A DNA stretch of 64,000 bases from Candidatus Rokuibacteriota bacterium. Its GTDB lineage: Bacteria > Methylomirabilota > Methylomirabilia > Rokubacteriales > CSP1-6. Below are positions 9,777-18,780 of the stretch, piece after piece. Under the pieces are notes generated by a model. That model saw only the letters and a program-made list of their open reading frames with translations, ran no database searches and was not told where the DNA came from. The stretch spans positions 124,001 through 188,000 of the forward strand of contig QHTE01000043.1 in the NCBI GenBank assembly GCA_003220685.1, given 5' to 3'. Each line of letters opens with the position of its first letter. Position 1 is the stretch's first letter. A program made the translations under genes and the position numbers.

Positions 9777-10891
9777 CGCGCCCGGACGCCGCGCTCGAGG
9801 ATGGCGCTGACGATTCGTCGCGTCGCGTCGGGCCGGCGCAGCCGCCGCATCCGCGCGCGCAGGTGGTCGACCAGGTCCGGGTCGTCGAGCGTTCGCTCCA
9901 GGAGCGGCGCCAGCTCGGCGTGGCGGCGGGCCACGAGGGCGATGCCGGCCCTCGCCGCGAAGCGCTCGTTGCGGCGCTCCTGGCCCGGCAGCGAGCCGTA
10001 GAGGAGCAAGGGAGTTTCCGCGGCCATCGCCTCGGCGAGGGTCATCCCGCCGGCCTTGGTCACCAGGACATCCGCGGCGGCCATCAGGCGCCGGACGTCG
10101 CTGACGTAGCCGAGGGTGCGGATCGTCGTGCCCTCGGTCAGCCGGGAGAGCGTGGCCTTCAGGCCCGCGTCGTGTCCGGCCACGACCAGCCCCTGGAGCG
10201 GCCGCCGCATCGCGGCGAGCGCGCGGGCGACATCGGGCAAGCGGCCGAGCTCACCTTGAGAGCCCGCCATCGCGAGCACCACCGGCGCGCGCGTCGAGAG
10301 TCCGAGCGCTTCGCGCGCGGCGGCTGGAGACACCGGCTGCGTGAAGTCCGGGCGCACGGGGACGCCCGTGACGAGAATCCGCTCGGACGGAATGCCGCGC
10401 GCGATCAGCTCGTGACGCACCTCGGGGTCGGCGACGCAGTAGCGGTCGATGTGGGGCGCGATCCACTGGCTGTGCGCGACGAAGTCGGTGACCACCGTCG
10501 TGTGCGGCGGCACGCGCGCTCCGAGCCGCGCGAGGGACGAGATGGCCACGGCGGGAGTCGCGTGGACCGTGACGACGAGATCGGGCGCCAGGCGCCGGAG
10601 CAGCGCCCCCAGGCGATGCGTGCCGAGGCGCGTGAGCCCCAAGGTCAGCACGGAGTCGCTGGCCATCCAGTCGGCGAACGAATAGCCGAGGCCCCACAGG
10701 AACGGCGCGCGCCGGAGGACCGCGTGGTAGAGCGCCCGGCTCGAGCGATCGAACAGGGGATGGACCAGCTCGCGAAAGTGGTCCACGACCGTCACCTTGA
10801 CGCGCTCGCGCTCGAAGGCCGCGGCGAGACACCGGGCGGCGACGTTGTGGCCGGAGCCGTAGCTGGCGGTGACGATCAGAGCGCGGGTCAT
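9773..10891 (-). CDS. Glycosyltransferase family 28 (MGDG synthase/UgtP-like)
   Basis: 372 residues in two Rossmann halves. The N-terminus has TASYGSGHNVAA, the glycine/His loop of MGDG-synthase and MurG-like enzymes. A DRSSRALYHAVLRRAPFLW stretch matches the lipid-acceptor region of the family. The C-terminal half has VTKAGGMTLAEAMA, the UDP-sugar binding loop. Such enzymes put a hexose or GlcNAc on diacylglycerol or another membrane lipid. The operon with a NodB deacetylase suggests it builds an amino-sugar lipid. The acceptor could be diacylglycerol or a hopanoid; this is inference. Confidence 0.8.
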   Translation of the reverse strand: MTRALIVTASYGSGHNVAARCLAAAFERERVKVTVVDHFRELVHPLFDRSSRALYHAVLRRAPFLWGLGYSFADWMASDSVLTLGLTRLGTHRLGALLRRLAPDLVVTVHATPAVAISSLARLGARVPPHTTVVTDFVAHSQWIAPHIDRYCVADPEVRHELIARGIPSERILVTGVPVRPDFTQPVSPAAAREALGLSTRAPVVLAMAGSQGELGRLPDVARALAAMRRPLQGLVVAGHDAGLKATLSRLTEGTTIRTLGYVSDVRRLMAAADVLVTKAGGMTLAEAMAAETPLLLYGSLPGQERRNERFAARAGIALVARRHAELAPLLERTLDDPDLVDHLRARMRRLRRPDATRRIVSAILERGVRAR

Positions 10892-10910
10892 CGACCTGCC
10901 TCATCCTACC

Positions 10911-10939
10911 TTGTCTCGCGCGGGCCGGGTGGTTAGACT
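10911..10939 (+). promoter_or_regulatory. Probable sigma-70-type promoter for the acyltransferase gene
   Basis: TTGTCT (10911-10916), a 17-base spacer, then TAGACT (10934-10939). Each box matches consensus at 4 of 6 positions. The ATG at 10951 lies only 11 bases past the -10 box, so the transcript would have an extremely short leader or none. Confidence 0.4.
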
Positions 10940-10950
10940 GCGTTCGATCC

Positions 10951-11847
10951 ATGGAAAGCTCGGGGCTGACCGAGGGCGCGCGGCCCCAGTGGTACGCCCA
11001 CGGGTACAACCGCGCCGAGCTCTACCGACTAGCGGCGGCGATGGGCTGGCTGCCGCGCGGGCTGCGTCTCTCGCTGTCCCGCCGGGTCGGACGCGTCGCC
11101 CAATCCTTTCTGCCGGCCGAGCGCGCCGCGACCCGCAAGTCGCTCGAGGTGATGACCGGGGCGACCGGCCGGCGGCTCGACGAGCTGACCGCGGAAGTCT
11201 TCGGCGAGTTCGCGATGTGCTTCAGCGACCTGATCACCGCCAGCCGCCGGCCGGCCCGGATCGGCTCGTACCTCGGTGCGATCCGCGGGCGCGAGCATCT
11301 GCAGGGATACGACGGCGCCTTGATCTCGCTGACGGCCCACGTCGGCAATTGGGAGCTGGCCGGCCGCGTGCTCGCCCAGCATTCCGCGCGCACGACGCAC
11401 GTGGTGGTCGCCGTGGAGGAGGCGCGCGCGCTCGAACGCTGGCTTCGGCGCGACGGCAGCGGCATCCGCTTCGTGCCCCGGTCGCACCCGACGGTCTCGC
11501 TGACCCTGATCGCGGCCCTCAGGCGCGGCGAGGCCGTCGCGCTGCAGGGCGACCGCGCGCTCGGCAATCGAGGCGACGTGCTGGTTTCCTTCTTCGGAAG
11601 GAAGGCGCCGTTCCCGGTCGGCCCCTTCCATCTCGCGCGCGCCGCGGGCGTGCCGGTCTTGCCCGCGTTCTGCACGCTCGACGGCGACCGGCGATATAGC
11701 TTGAGGGTGCTCCCGCTCATGACGATCGCGCGGGGCACCGAGGACGAGGCGCTCGCCGCGTGGGTCGGCACGCTCGAGCAGATCGTCGCCGAAAAGCCGA
11801 CCCAGTGGTTCAACTTCTTCGACGTGTGGAACCCCTTCGGCCCGTGA
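10951..11847 (+). CDS. Lipid A-type acyltransferase (LpxL/HtrB family)
   Basis: 298 residues. The catalytic H-x4-E motif HVGNWE is at about 130-135; ALQGDRALGNRGD and FFGRKAPFPVGP match the substrate-binding part of LpxL/HtrB enzymes. It moves an acyl chain from acyl-ACP to a lipid acceptor at the inner membrane. The gene is divergent from the GT28 operon and overlaps the methyltransferase gene by 4 bases. Similar acyltransferases in aryl-polyene clusters attach the polyene to a membrane lipid. That role here is possible but not shown. Confidence 0.85.
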   Translation: MESSGLTEGARPQWYAHGYNRAELYRLAAAMGWLPRGLRLSLSRRVGRVAQSFLPAERAATRKSLEVMTGATGRRLDELTAEVFGEFAMCFSDLITASRRPARIGSYLGAIRGREHLQGYDGALISLTAHVGNWELAGRVLAQHSARTTHVVVAVEEARALERWLRRDGSGIRFVPRSHPTVSLTLIAALRRGEAVALQGDRALGNRGDVLVSFFGRKAPFPVGPFHLARAAGVPVLPAFCTLDGDRRYSLRVLPLMTIARGTEDEALAAWVGTLEQIVAEKPTQWFNFFDVWNPFGP

Positions 11848-13043
11848 GCGAGGTCGTCGAGCTCGAGGAAGCCGAGCGGAGGTCGCGCGAGCTCGCCGCG
11901 ATCCTTCCGCCGCGGATCAGTCCGCCGTTCACCGGCTCGTTCATCCGCTCCGCGACTCTCTACGACGAGTACATCCTGCGCCTGACCCTGCGGATCTTCC
12001 GCACCACCGGGCTGGCGAAGGCGGCCGAGACGCCGGGCACTACCGATGAGCTCGTCGCCCGCGCCGGCTTCGAGCCCGCGCGGGCCCGCGTGCCCGTCGA
12101 CTGGATGCTGCGCCGGCTTGGCCATCGCGGGATCCTCGAGCAGCGCGAGGTCGACGGCCAGTCGCGCTTCCAGCTCCGGGGCGAGGTGCCCGTGCTCGAT
12201 CCGGCCGAGATCCTCGAGGCGCAGCGCCGCCAGGACGCCTCCTGGCAGCCGTCGTACGTGCTGGCCGAGATGGTCGCTCAGGACTATCCGGTGTTCCTGC
12301 GGGGCGAGCGCACCGGCGAGGAGGTGCTGTTCTCGCCGAGCCGGCTGCGCCTGTGGGTGAACTTTTTCTCGAACGACAACGGGCTCTACGTCGTGAACAA
12401 CCTCGTGGGCGCCGCTGCGGCGACCGAGCTGATGCCGCCGGCGCCGGTGGTCGTGATGGAGCTCGGCGGCGGGCTCGGCAGCGGCGCGGCGGCGCTGCTC
12501 GACGAGCTCCGGCGCTCCGGACGCTGGGCGGACGTTCGCGAGTATCGCTTCACCGAGCTCGTGCCGTTCTTCATGCGACGCGGTCAGCAGGCGCTGGAGA
12601 CGCGCTTCCCGGACGCGTCGTTCCTGAAGTTCGGCGCCCTCGACATGAACCTGCCGTTCGCGGGGCAGGGGATCGCGCCGGGGAGCGTCTCGCTGGTCTA
12701 CGCGGTGAACACCCTGCACGTCGCGCGCGATCTCGACTTCACCCTGCGCGAGATCTTCGCCGCCCTCGCCCCGGGCGGCCGGCTCGTCGTCTCGGAGTGC
12801 ATCCGCACGGCGCCGGCGCAGGCGATCTACATCGAGTTCATCTTCAATCTGATGGAGACGTTCCGGTCACCCGTGCTCTATCCGCCGTATCGGCCGAACG
12901 GCGGCTTCCTCGCGCCCGAGGAGTGGCAAGGCGCGATGGAAGCCGCCGGCCTCATCGACGTCCGGATAATGCCGGACATCCCGAGCCTGCGCGCGCGCTT
13001 CCCGCATTTCCAGGTCGGCGCCGTCGGCGCGACCCGGCCTTAG
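11844..13043 (+). CDS. SAM-dependent methyltransferase
   Basis: 399 residues from the GTG overlapping the acyltransferase stop. A helical N-terminal region (about 1-190) precedes a class I methyltransferase fold. Motif I reads VMELGGGLGSG at about 204-214; AVNTLHVARDLDFTLREIF and LAPGGRLVVSE fit later motifs. The arrangement resembles free-standing polyketide or small-molecule methyltransferases. Coupling to the acyltransferase places it in the lipid cluster, probably methylating the product or its head group. The substrate is unknown. Confidence 0.75.
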   Translation: MSEVVELEEAERRSRELAAILPPRISPPFTGSFIRSATLYDEYILRLTLRIFRTTGLAKAAETPGTTDELVARAGFEPARARVPVDWMLRRLGHRGILEQREVDGQSRFQLRGEVPVLDPAEILEAQRRQDASWQPSYVLAEMVAQDYPVFLRGERTGEEVLFSPSRLRLWVNFFSNDNGLYVVNNLVGAAAATELMPPAPVVVMELGGGLGSGAAALLDELRRSGRWADVREYRFTELVPFFMRRGQQALETRFPDASFLKFGALDMNLPFAGQGIAPGSVSLVYAVNTLHVARDLDFTLREIFAALAPGGRLVVSECIRTAPAQAIYIEFIFNLMETFRSPVLYPPYRPNGGFLAPEEWQGAMEAAGLIDVRIMPDIPSLRARFPHFQVGAVGATRP

Positions 13044-13060
13044 GAAGCCCTTCGAGGCCT

Positions 13061-13360
13061 CTATTCAAACTTGATGATCCATTTCAGCCTGGGGTATCCG
13101 TCGGACGGCTTGCCGTCGAGGTCGACCACGCGGAACGACTTGTCGGGGCCCTCCAGCAGCAGGTTGCCGCCGCCGTAGGAAAGGTACTTGCCCCAATTCT
13201 TCGGTATCGTGCCTTCGCGGGCCGCGGTCTGCGCCTGCGCGGGCGCCACCTGGAGCGCTCCGGGCCAGATCGAGGCGGGGAAGTACGGCCGAGCGGCGAT
13301 CACGACGAGCGCGACGGCGATGACGGTGAGAACGGCCTTCGTGTAGCGGTCGATGGTCAT
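13061..13360 (-). CDS. Small membrane-anchored or secreted protein, unknown function
   Basis: 99 residues starting at the ATG preceded by AGGAGGACAACG, a strong ribosome site. One hydrophobic segment (about 8-24, AVLTVIAVALVVIAA) is followed by a short polar region with PKNWGKYLSYGGGNLLLEG and a C-terminal RLKWIIKFE. No family recognised. It probably sits at the inner membrane with its C-terminus in the periplasm. It lies downstream of the peptide-type binding protein on the same strand and is convergent with the methyltransferase gene. Confidence 0.65.
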   Translation of the reverse strand: MTIDRYTKAVLTVIAVALVVIAARPYFPASIWPGALQVAPAQAQTAAREGTIPKNWGKYLSYGGGNLLLEGPDKSFRVVDLDGKPSDGYPRLKWIIKFE

Positions 13361-13428
13361 CGTTGTCCTCCTGGCCAGCATGGTACTGCGGCGCCGCCCC
13401 GACGCCACCGCGATTTCCTCGACTTGTG

Positions 13429-14973
13429 CTACTGGCTCTTGATCTTCATGTCCTCGTACGACGGCCACACGGTCATCGGCACCAGGTTGATCGTGTGATC
13501 CGCCATTTTCGGGCCGACGCCCATCAGGGCACGCAGGTCCATGATCGGCGCGAACATTGCCCGGTCGATCGTCATCTGCTGGATGCGATGCAGCAGCGCC
13601 TCGCGCTTCTTCACGTCGCGCTCCCCGGCCTGGACCTGGGCGAGATCGTCGATGTCCGGATAGCCGCCGTACGCGTAGGCGCCCTTGGAGCTGATGAACT
13701 CGGCCACCCGACTCGCGGCGTTGCCGGAGTTGCCGACCGCGGTCATGAAGAGCCCGTGCAGCTTCTTCTCGCGCCAGGCGGCATAGAAGGCCGCCCGCTC
13801 CATCGGCCGCATCCTGACCCGGATGCCGACGGCGTTCAGGTAGTTCACCGCCGCCTCCGCCACCGTGGGGAACCCGGGAATCGCCGTGAACTCCCCGGCG
13901 TCGAGTCCGTTGGGATACCCGGCATCGGCGAGTAGCTGCTTGGCCTTCTGCGGATCGTAGGGCGGCGGCTCCACTTGCAGCGCGAAGTCCATCACGCGCG
14001 GAACGATGACGCCGGCCGGCGGGCAGAAGCCCAGACACGCGGCCTCGTTCGTGGTCTTGCGATCGAGGCAAAGGTTGACCGCCTGCCGCAGCCGCTTGTC
14101 GTGCCACGGCGATTTCTGATCCCATTGATCCGCGAACTCGATCCAGAAGATCGACGCGTGTCTGGTCGATACGAGCTGCAGACGAGGGTCGCGCTTGACG
14201 TCCAGGCCCTCGGGCCCGTCCAGCGCGGCCGCGATGTCCGCCTCTGCCGTCTTCAACATCGCCAGACGCGTGCCGACTTCGGGCACCGACTTCATGACGA
14301 GCCGCTTCACGTTGGGCACGCGCCGCCAATAGCCCGTATACGCCTCCAGCACCACGTCGACGCCGGGGGTGTGACTGACGAACTTGTAGGGCCCGGCCCC
14401 GATCGGGTGCTTCCGGAAGCCGTCATCCCCGACCTGGGTCAAGTATTTCTTGGGTACGACGATTCCGGCGCCGCTGGCGGTCGTTCCGTAGAACGTCATG
14501 AAGTCCGGCCAGGGCGAATTCAGGCGGAAACGGATCGTGAGGGGATCGACGATCTCGACCGTTCGCACCCGCGTCTGGAACTCCTTGGCGGCCGCGCCCT
14601 TGTAACGCTCGAAGCTGAACTTCACATCCTCGGTCGTGAGGGGATCGCCGTTGTGGAACTTGAGCCCGCGGCGAAGCTTGAACTCGTACGTGAGGCCGTC
14701 CGGGCTCTCGGTCCACGACTCGGCCAGGCTGGGGCCCATCTTCTGGTTCGGGAGCGGACGCACGAGCGCGTCGTGGATGGCGTAGAGCGTGCCGAAGGGC
14801 GTGATCTGGGGCGGCGCGCTCGAGGGATCGAACCAGGTCGGCGCGATCGTGACGTGCCAGGCGATGGTCACCTCGCCGGCCGGCGAGGTTTGACCGGCCG
14901 CCTCCTGGAGCGACCCGAGCGCGAGGACGACTGCGGGGAGCAGCCGCGTGATACGGCGGTACCTGGACCGCAT
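13429..14973 (-). CDS. ABC transporter substrate-binding protein, family 5 (oligopeptide/nickel type), Sec signal
   Basis: 514 residues from the ATG preceded by GGGAGG; longer upstream starts would place an unlikely polar stretch before the signal. The Sec signal peptide (MRSRYRRITRLLPAVVLA, cleavage near AAGQ) leads to a DppA/OppA-type fold with LAESWTESPDGLTYEFKLR and FHNGDPLTTEDVKFS, both diagnostic of SBP family 5. It binds a solute in the periplasm and hands it to a DppBC-type channel. It is divergent from a second family-5 binding protein and the permease genes, which it may share. Ligand unknown. Confidence 0.88.
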   Translation of the reverse strand: MRSRYRRITRLLPAVVLALGSLQEAAGQTSPAGEVTIAWHVTIAPTWFDPSSAPPQITPFGTLYAIHDALVRPLPNQKMGPSLAESWTESPDGLTYEFKLRRGLKFHNGDPLTTEDVKFSFERYKGAAAKEFQTRVRTVEIVDPLTIRFRLNSPWPDFMTFYGTTASGAGIVVPKKYLTQVGDDGFRKHPIGAGPYKFVSHTPGVDVVLEAYTGYWRRVPNVKRLVMKSVPEVGTRLAMLKTAEADIAAALDGPEGLDVKRDPRLQLVSTRHASIFWIEFADQWDQKSPWHDKRLRQAVNLCLDRKTTNEAACLGFCPPAGVIVPRVMDFALQVEPPPYDPQKAKQLLADAGYPNGLDAGEFTAIPGFPTVAEAAVNYLNAVGIRVRMRPMERAAFYAAWREKKLHGLFMTAVGNSGNAASRVAEFISSKGAYAYGGYPDIDDLAQVQAGERDVKKREALLHRIQQMTIDRAMFAPIMDLRALMGVGPKMADHTINLVPMTVWPSYEDMKIKSQ

Positions 14974-15157
14974 AAAGACCTCCCACAGAGGTTGTTTGTT
15001 GTTTTCAGAATCTGTTCGCGATGGGCCGAGCATCGACTCGACGACAGGCCGCGTCAAGGAGGATTCCCTTGACTTCCCACGGGGCGTATGGGAGCTTCGC
15101 CGCACTCGTGACTGGCGTTTTCGTTGGGAAATTTCCGGATTGGGAAGGAGAGCGTCG

Positions 15158-16855
15158 ATGCCCAGCCCCGCCCCTCGCAGAACGACCCGCCGGAAGGTGA
15201 CGCGACGCGACTTCCTGAAGCGCGCGGGTTGGACCGGCGCCGGGATGACCGCCCTGGTCGTCGGCGCGAGTCGGGGACGCCCCTCGGCGCAGCCGGCGAC
15301 GGCCTATCCGGAATGGATCCCTGCGAGCCCCAAGCCGCCCAAGCGCGGTGGGGTCCTGGCCCGGGCCTCGCAGTGGGACCCGCCGGTCCTCGATCCCCGG
15401 CTCACCCAGTCCGTCGGGCTCTTCCAGTTCGCCGGCCTCACGAGCAGCCGTCTCGTCCGTTACGCGTTTCCCGAAGAGGCGACCGGAACCAGCGACCTCA
15501 CGCTCAAGGGCGATCTGGCGGAATCCTGGCAATCGAGTTCGGATGGCCGGATGTGGACGTTCAAGCTGCGCCAGGGCGTCAAGTGGCACAACGTCCCGCC
15601 CCTGAAAGGTCGCGAGCTGGTGGCGGCCGACGTCAAATACTGCTTCGAGGCCTACGCGAAGGAAGGTGTGCAGTCGTTCAACTTTCGCGAGATCGAAGGC
15701 ATGGAGACGCCAGACAATTACACGCTGCGCGTCCACCTCCAGACGCCCAATGTCCTGTTTCCGCAGGCCGTCGCCGAGTCCGTCACGGTGATCTTCTCTC
15801 GCGAAGTCCTGGAAGAGGACGGCGACCTCAAGAAGCGCATGATCGGCACCGGCCCGTATATGCTCAAGGAGCACACGCGCAAGGTGCGCGTGGTCCTGGC
15901 GCGGAACCCCGACTATTACGACAAAAGCCGCCCGTACGTCGACGAGTACGTCATCCTCTCGACGCCTGACACTGCGACCCGCGTCGCGGCGTTCCGAACC
16001 GGCCAAAGCGATTTCGTCTCGCTGGCCAGCCCGTCCGAAGTGGAGACCGTCCGCAGGACCAACCCGGCCTCCGCCGTGCAGGCGTACCACAACTCGCTCA
16101 CGCCGTTCGGGCTGGCGCTCGCGCAGGACAAGCCGCCCTTCAACGACGTGCGAGTCCGACGCGCCATCTCGATGGCCATCGATCGCCAGAAGCAGGTCGA
16201 CACGGTTTACGAGAGCCACGGTATTCCCGGCTGGGGCGTTCCGTACATCTACTACCAGGACAAGGCGCCGACCCTGAAGGACCTCGGCCCCTGGTGGCAA
16301 TACCGTCCGGCGGAGGCCAAGAAGCTCCTCGGCGAGGCCGGCCACCCGAACGGGTTCGACACGACGCTGTTCTACTACGAGTACTTTCCGCAGATGTCGT
16401 CGCAGGTCCAGGTCGTCCAGCAGGATCTGAAGAAGAACCTCAACATTGACGTCAAGATCACCAAGCTGGACTACACCACGTACTACGGCCGTTTCGTCGA
16501 GGGCAAGTGGGACGGTATGTCTTGGGGGTTCCAGTCGGGACACGCGGTGGGCCTCGACGAGCGCACGTATCAGTATATGCATTCGAAGTCCACGAAGAAC
16601 TTCTTCCGCGTCAACGACCCCGTCGTCGACGAGCTGACCACCAAGCTCCGGCGCACGCCCGATCGCGCCGAGCAGCGCGCGATCACCAAGAAGATCGTCG
16701 ACCGCGAGTTCGACCAGGCCCTGCGCCTGTGGATGCCGTACGACAACGGCTTTCTGGTCTTCCAGCCGTACGTGCGAAACGGCGCCGCCCTTGCCATCCG
16801 ACGCACGGATGCCTACGGGTCGCCGACCATCGCTCGGCTCTGGCTCGATAAATAG
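15158..16855 (+). CDS. ABC transporter substrate-binding protein, family 5, Tat signal
   Basis: 565 residues from the ATG preceded by GGAAGGAG. The N-terminus carries a twin-arginine signal (TRRDFLKRAG) followed by a hydrophobic stretch, so it is exported folded. The mature protein shows LAESWQSSSDGRMWTFKLRQ and GVKWHNVPP, typical of DppA/OppA-like proteins. It is followed by two permease genes of the same class on the same strand. Use of Tat rather than Sec for one of two neighbouring paralogues is notable. Ligand unknown. Confidence 0.9.
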   Translation: MPSPAPRRTTRRKVTRRDFLKRAGWTGAGMTALVVGASRGRPSAQPATAYPEWIPASPKPPKRGGVLARASQWDPPVLDPRLTQSVGLFQFAGLTSSRLVRYAFPEEATGTSDLTLKGDLAESWQSSSDGRMWTFKLRQGVKWHNVPPLKGRELVAADVKYCFEAYAKEGVQSFNFREIEGMETPDNYTLRVHLQTPNVLFPQAVAESVTVIFSREVLEEDGDLKKRMIGTGPYMLKEHTRKVRVVLARNPDYYDKSRPYVDEYVILSTPDTATRVAAFRTGQSDFVSLASPSEVETVRRTNPASAVQAYHNSLTPFGLALAQDKPPFNDVRVRRAISMAIDRQKQVDTVYESHGIPGWGVPYIYYQDKAPTLKDLGPWWQYRPAEAKKLLGEAGHPNGFDTTLFYYEYFPQMSSQVQVVQQDLKKNLNIDVKITKLDYTTYYGRFVEGKWDGMSWGFQSGHAVGLDERTYQYMHSKSTKNFFRVNDPVVDELTTKLRRTPDRAEQRAITKKIVDREFDQALRLWMPYDNGFLVFQPYVRNGAALAIRRTDAYGSPTIARLWLDK

Positions 16856-16903
16856 GAGAGCGCGCGGAAGGGGCGGCACGATGCGAGCGGACGAGGAGGC
16901 GGC

Positions 16904-17854
16904 GTGCAGAAGTATGTGATCCGGCGTCTCCTGCTCGCAATTCCGGTCCTGCTGCTCTCGTCGGTGATCGTCTTCGGCCTGATGCGCGTCATGCCGGGCG
17001 ACGCGCTCATCGCCCTGATGGGCGAGTCCGGCAACGTCGGCCAGAAGGAGCTGGCGAAGCTCCGCAAGGATCTCGGTCTCGATCGGCCCTATCACGAGCA
17101 ATACCTGATCTGGCTTTGGCAGATGGTCAGCTTCAGCCCGGGCGACTCGATCTTCACGAACGAGCCGATCCAGGTCTCGCTCCGGAAGGCGATTCCGGTC
17201 ACCCTCGAGCTCGCGACCCTGGCCATGATCATCGGGCTCGTCATCGCCGTCCCGGTCGGCGTTCTGTCAGCCACCCGACAGGACAAGCCCTCGGATTACG
17301 CGGGCCGAGTCGTCGCCGTGGCCGGCCTTTCCATTCCCGACTTCTGGCTCGCGACGCTCGTCATCACTTTCTCCGCGATCTGGGTCCACTGGATCCCGCC
17401 GATCGGCTACGTGAGCTTCTGGGACTCTCCGTGGCGCAACCTGCAGCAGTTCCTGCTGCCGGCGGCCGTGCTCGGCTACCGCCTCTCGTCGGCGACGATG
17501 CGGATGACCCGCTCGACGGTCCTCGAGACCTTACGCGAGGATTACGTGCGCACGGCGTGGGCCAAGGGTCTCGCGGGCCGGATCGTCGTCTACAAGCACG
17601 CGCTGAAGAATGCGCTGATCCCGGTCGTCACGATCATCGGCGGTCAGCTCGGAACCTTGCTCGCCGGGACGTTCGTCGTCGAGCAGATCTTCGCGCTGCC
17701 GGGGATGGGCCGGCTCACGGTGGAGGCGATCCTCTACCGCGACTATCCGGTCGTGCAGACCAACGTGATGCTGGTCGCGGCGACCCTGGTCACCTTGAAC
17801 CTGGTGGTCGATCTGACGTACGCGTGGCTCGACCCGCGGATCCGCTACCAGTGA
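16904..17854 (+). CDS. ABC transporter permease, DppB/OppB type
   Basis: 316 residues from a GTG preceded by GAGGAGG. Six membrane segments are expected; the first is at about 9-28. The family signs are RVMPGDAL near residue 26 and RMTRSTVLETLREDYVRTAW followed by AKGL (the EAA-type coupling loop that meets the ATPase). It forms the channel with the next gene. No cognate DppD/DppF ATPase gene lies in the operon. Confidence 0.9.
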   Translation: MQKYVIRRLLLAIPVLLLSSVIVFGLMRVMPGDALIALMGESGNVGQKELAKLRKDLGLDRPYHEQYLIWLWQMVSFSPGDSIFTNEPIQVSLRKAIPVTLELATLAMIIGLVIAVPVGVLSATRQDKPSDYAGRVVAVAGLSIPDFWLATLVITFSAIWVHWIPPIGYVSFWDSPWRNLQQFLLPAAVLGYRLSSATMRMTRSTVLETLREDYVRTAWAKGLAGRIVVYKHALKNALIPVVTIIGGQLGTLLAGTFVVEQIFALPGMGRLTVEAILYRDYPVVQTNVMLVAATLVTLNLVVDLTYAWLDPRIRYQ

Positions 17855-17861
17855 GCCGCTG

Positions 17862-18764
17862 ATGGCCACGGTTCCAGTCCGCGTCGCGCAGTTCGAAGAT
17901 CCGGCGAGCGTCACGATCAGCCGCGCGCAGGCGCTCTGGCTGACGATGAAGAAGAAGCCGCTTGGCGCCTTCTCGGCGATGCTCCTCGTCGTGATCGTGC
18001 TGATGGCGATTTTCGCCGATGTGCTGGCGCCCTACGATCCGCTGGAGACCCATCCCGAGATCAGGCTATCCGCGCCGAGCCGGGCGCACCCGTTCGGGAC
18101 CGACGACATCGGCCGCGACGTCCTGAGCCGGATCATCTACGGCGCCCGCATCTCGCTCTGGGTCGGATTGCTCGCCGTCGGCATCGGCACGGCCGCCGGC
18201 ATGATCATCGGGCTCCTCTGCGGCTACTGGGAGGGACAACTCGACCTGATCGTTCAGCGGGTCATGGACGCCCTCCAGGCGATCCCCGGGCTCGTGCTCG
18301 CGCTGGCGATCGTCTCGGTGCTCAAACCGAGCACGACGAATGCGATGATCGCGATTGCCATGGTGATCATCCCCGGCAACTCACGCATCGTGCGGGGCGC
18401 GGTGCTCTCCGCGAAGCAGAACCGGTACGTGGAAGCTGCCCAGGCCATGGGCTGTCGGCATCCGCGGATCATCCTGAGCCACATCCTGCCCAACGTGACG
18501 GCGCCGATTCTGGTCATCGCCTCGATCTGGCTCGGCAACGCGATCCTGATCGAAGCGACGCTCTCCTTCCTCGGCGTCGGCACGCAGCCGCCGACACCCT
18601 CGTGGGGCTTGATGCTGTCGAGCACCGGGCGCGCGTTCATGGAGCAGGCGCCGTGGCTCGCCATCTTCCCCGGCCTGGCCATCAGCCTGGCCGTCTTGGG
18701 CTTCAACCTCTTCGGTGATACGCTTCGGGACGCGTGGGATCCGAAGCTCCGGCGGAATGGCTAA
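17862..18764 (+). CDS. ABC transporter permease, DppC/OppC type
   Basis: 300 residues, starting 8 bases after the DppB-type gene. The N-terminal cytosolic piece leads to a first membrane segment (about 33-53), then HPFGTDDIGRDVLSRIIYGAR, the hallmark of DppC-like subunits (truncated here to show key residues GTDDIGRD). The coupling loop YVEAAQAMGCRHPRIILSHI is present. It pairs with the preceding permease. The operon then passes directly to an amidohydrolase rather than ATPase genes, so the ATPases must be encoded elsewhere. Confidence 0.9.
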   Translation: MATVPVRVAQFEDPASVTISRAQALWLTMKKKPLGAFSAMLLVVIVLMAIFADVLAPYDPLETHPEIRLSAPSRAHPFGTDDIGRDVLSRIIYGARISLWVGLLAVGIGTAAGMIIGLLCGYWEGQLDLIVQRVMDALQAIPGLVLALAIVSVLKPSTTNAMIAIAMVIIPGNSRIVRGAVLSAKQNRYVEAAQAMGCRHPRIILSHILPNVTAPILVIASIWLGNAILIEATLSFLGVGTQPPTPSWGLMLSSTGRAFMEQAPWLAIFPGLAISLAVLGFNLFGDTLRDAWDPKLRRNG

Positions 18765-18780
18765 GGATAGAGGAGACGTC

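Noticed and set aside
13975..15072. Long open frame on + antisense to the peptide-binding protein
   Set aside because: Its translation is Arg/His/Asp-rich and low in hydrophobic structure, a common antisense artefact at high GC. The minus-strand protein has a signal peptide and family motifs.
15005..17101. 698-codon open frame on - opposite the Tat binding protein and permease
   Set aside because: It covers parts of two genes with clear motifs on + and itself shows no domain; stop codons are rare by GC bias alone.
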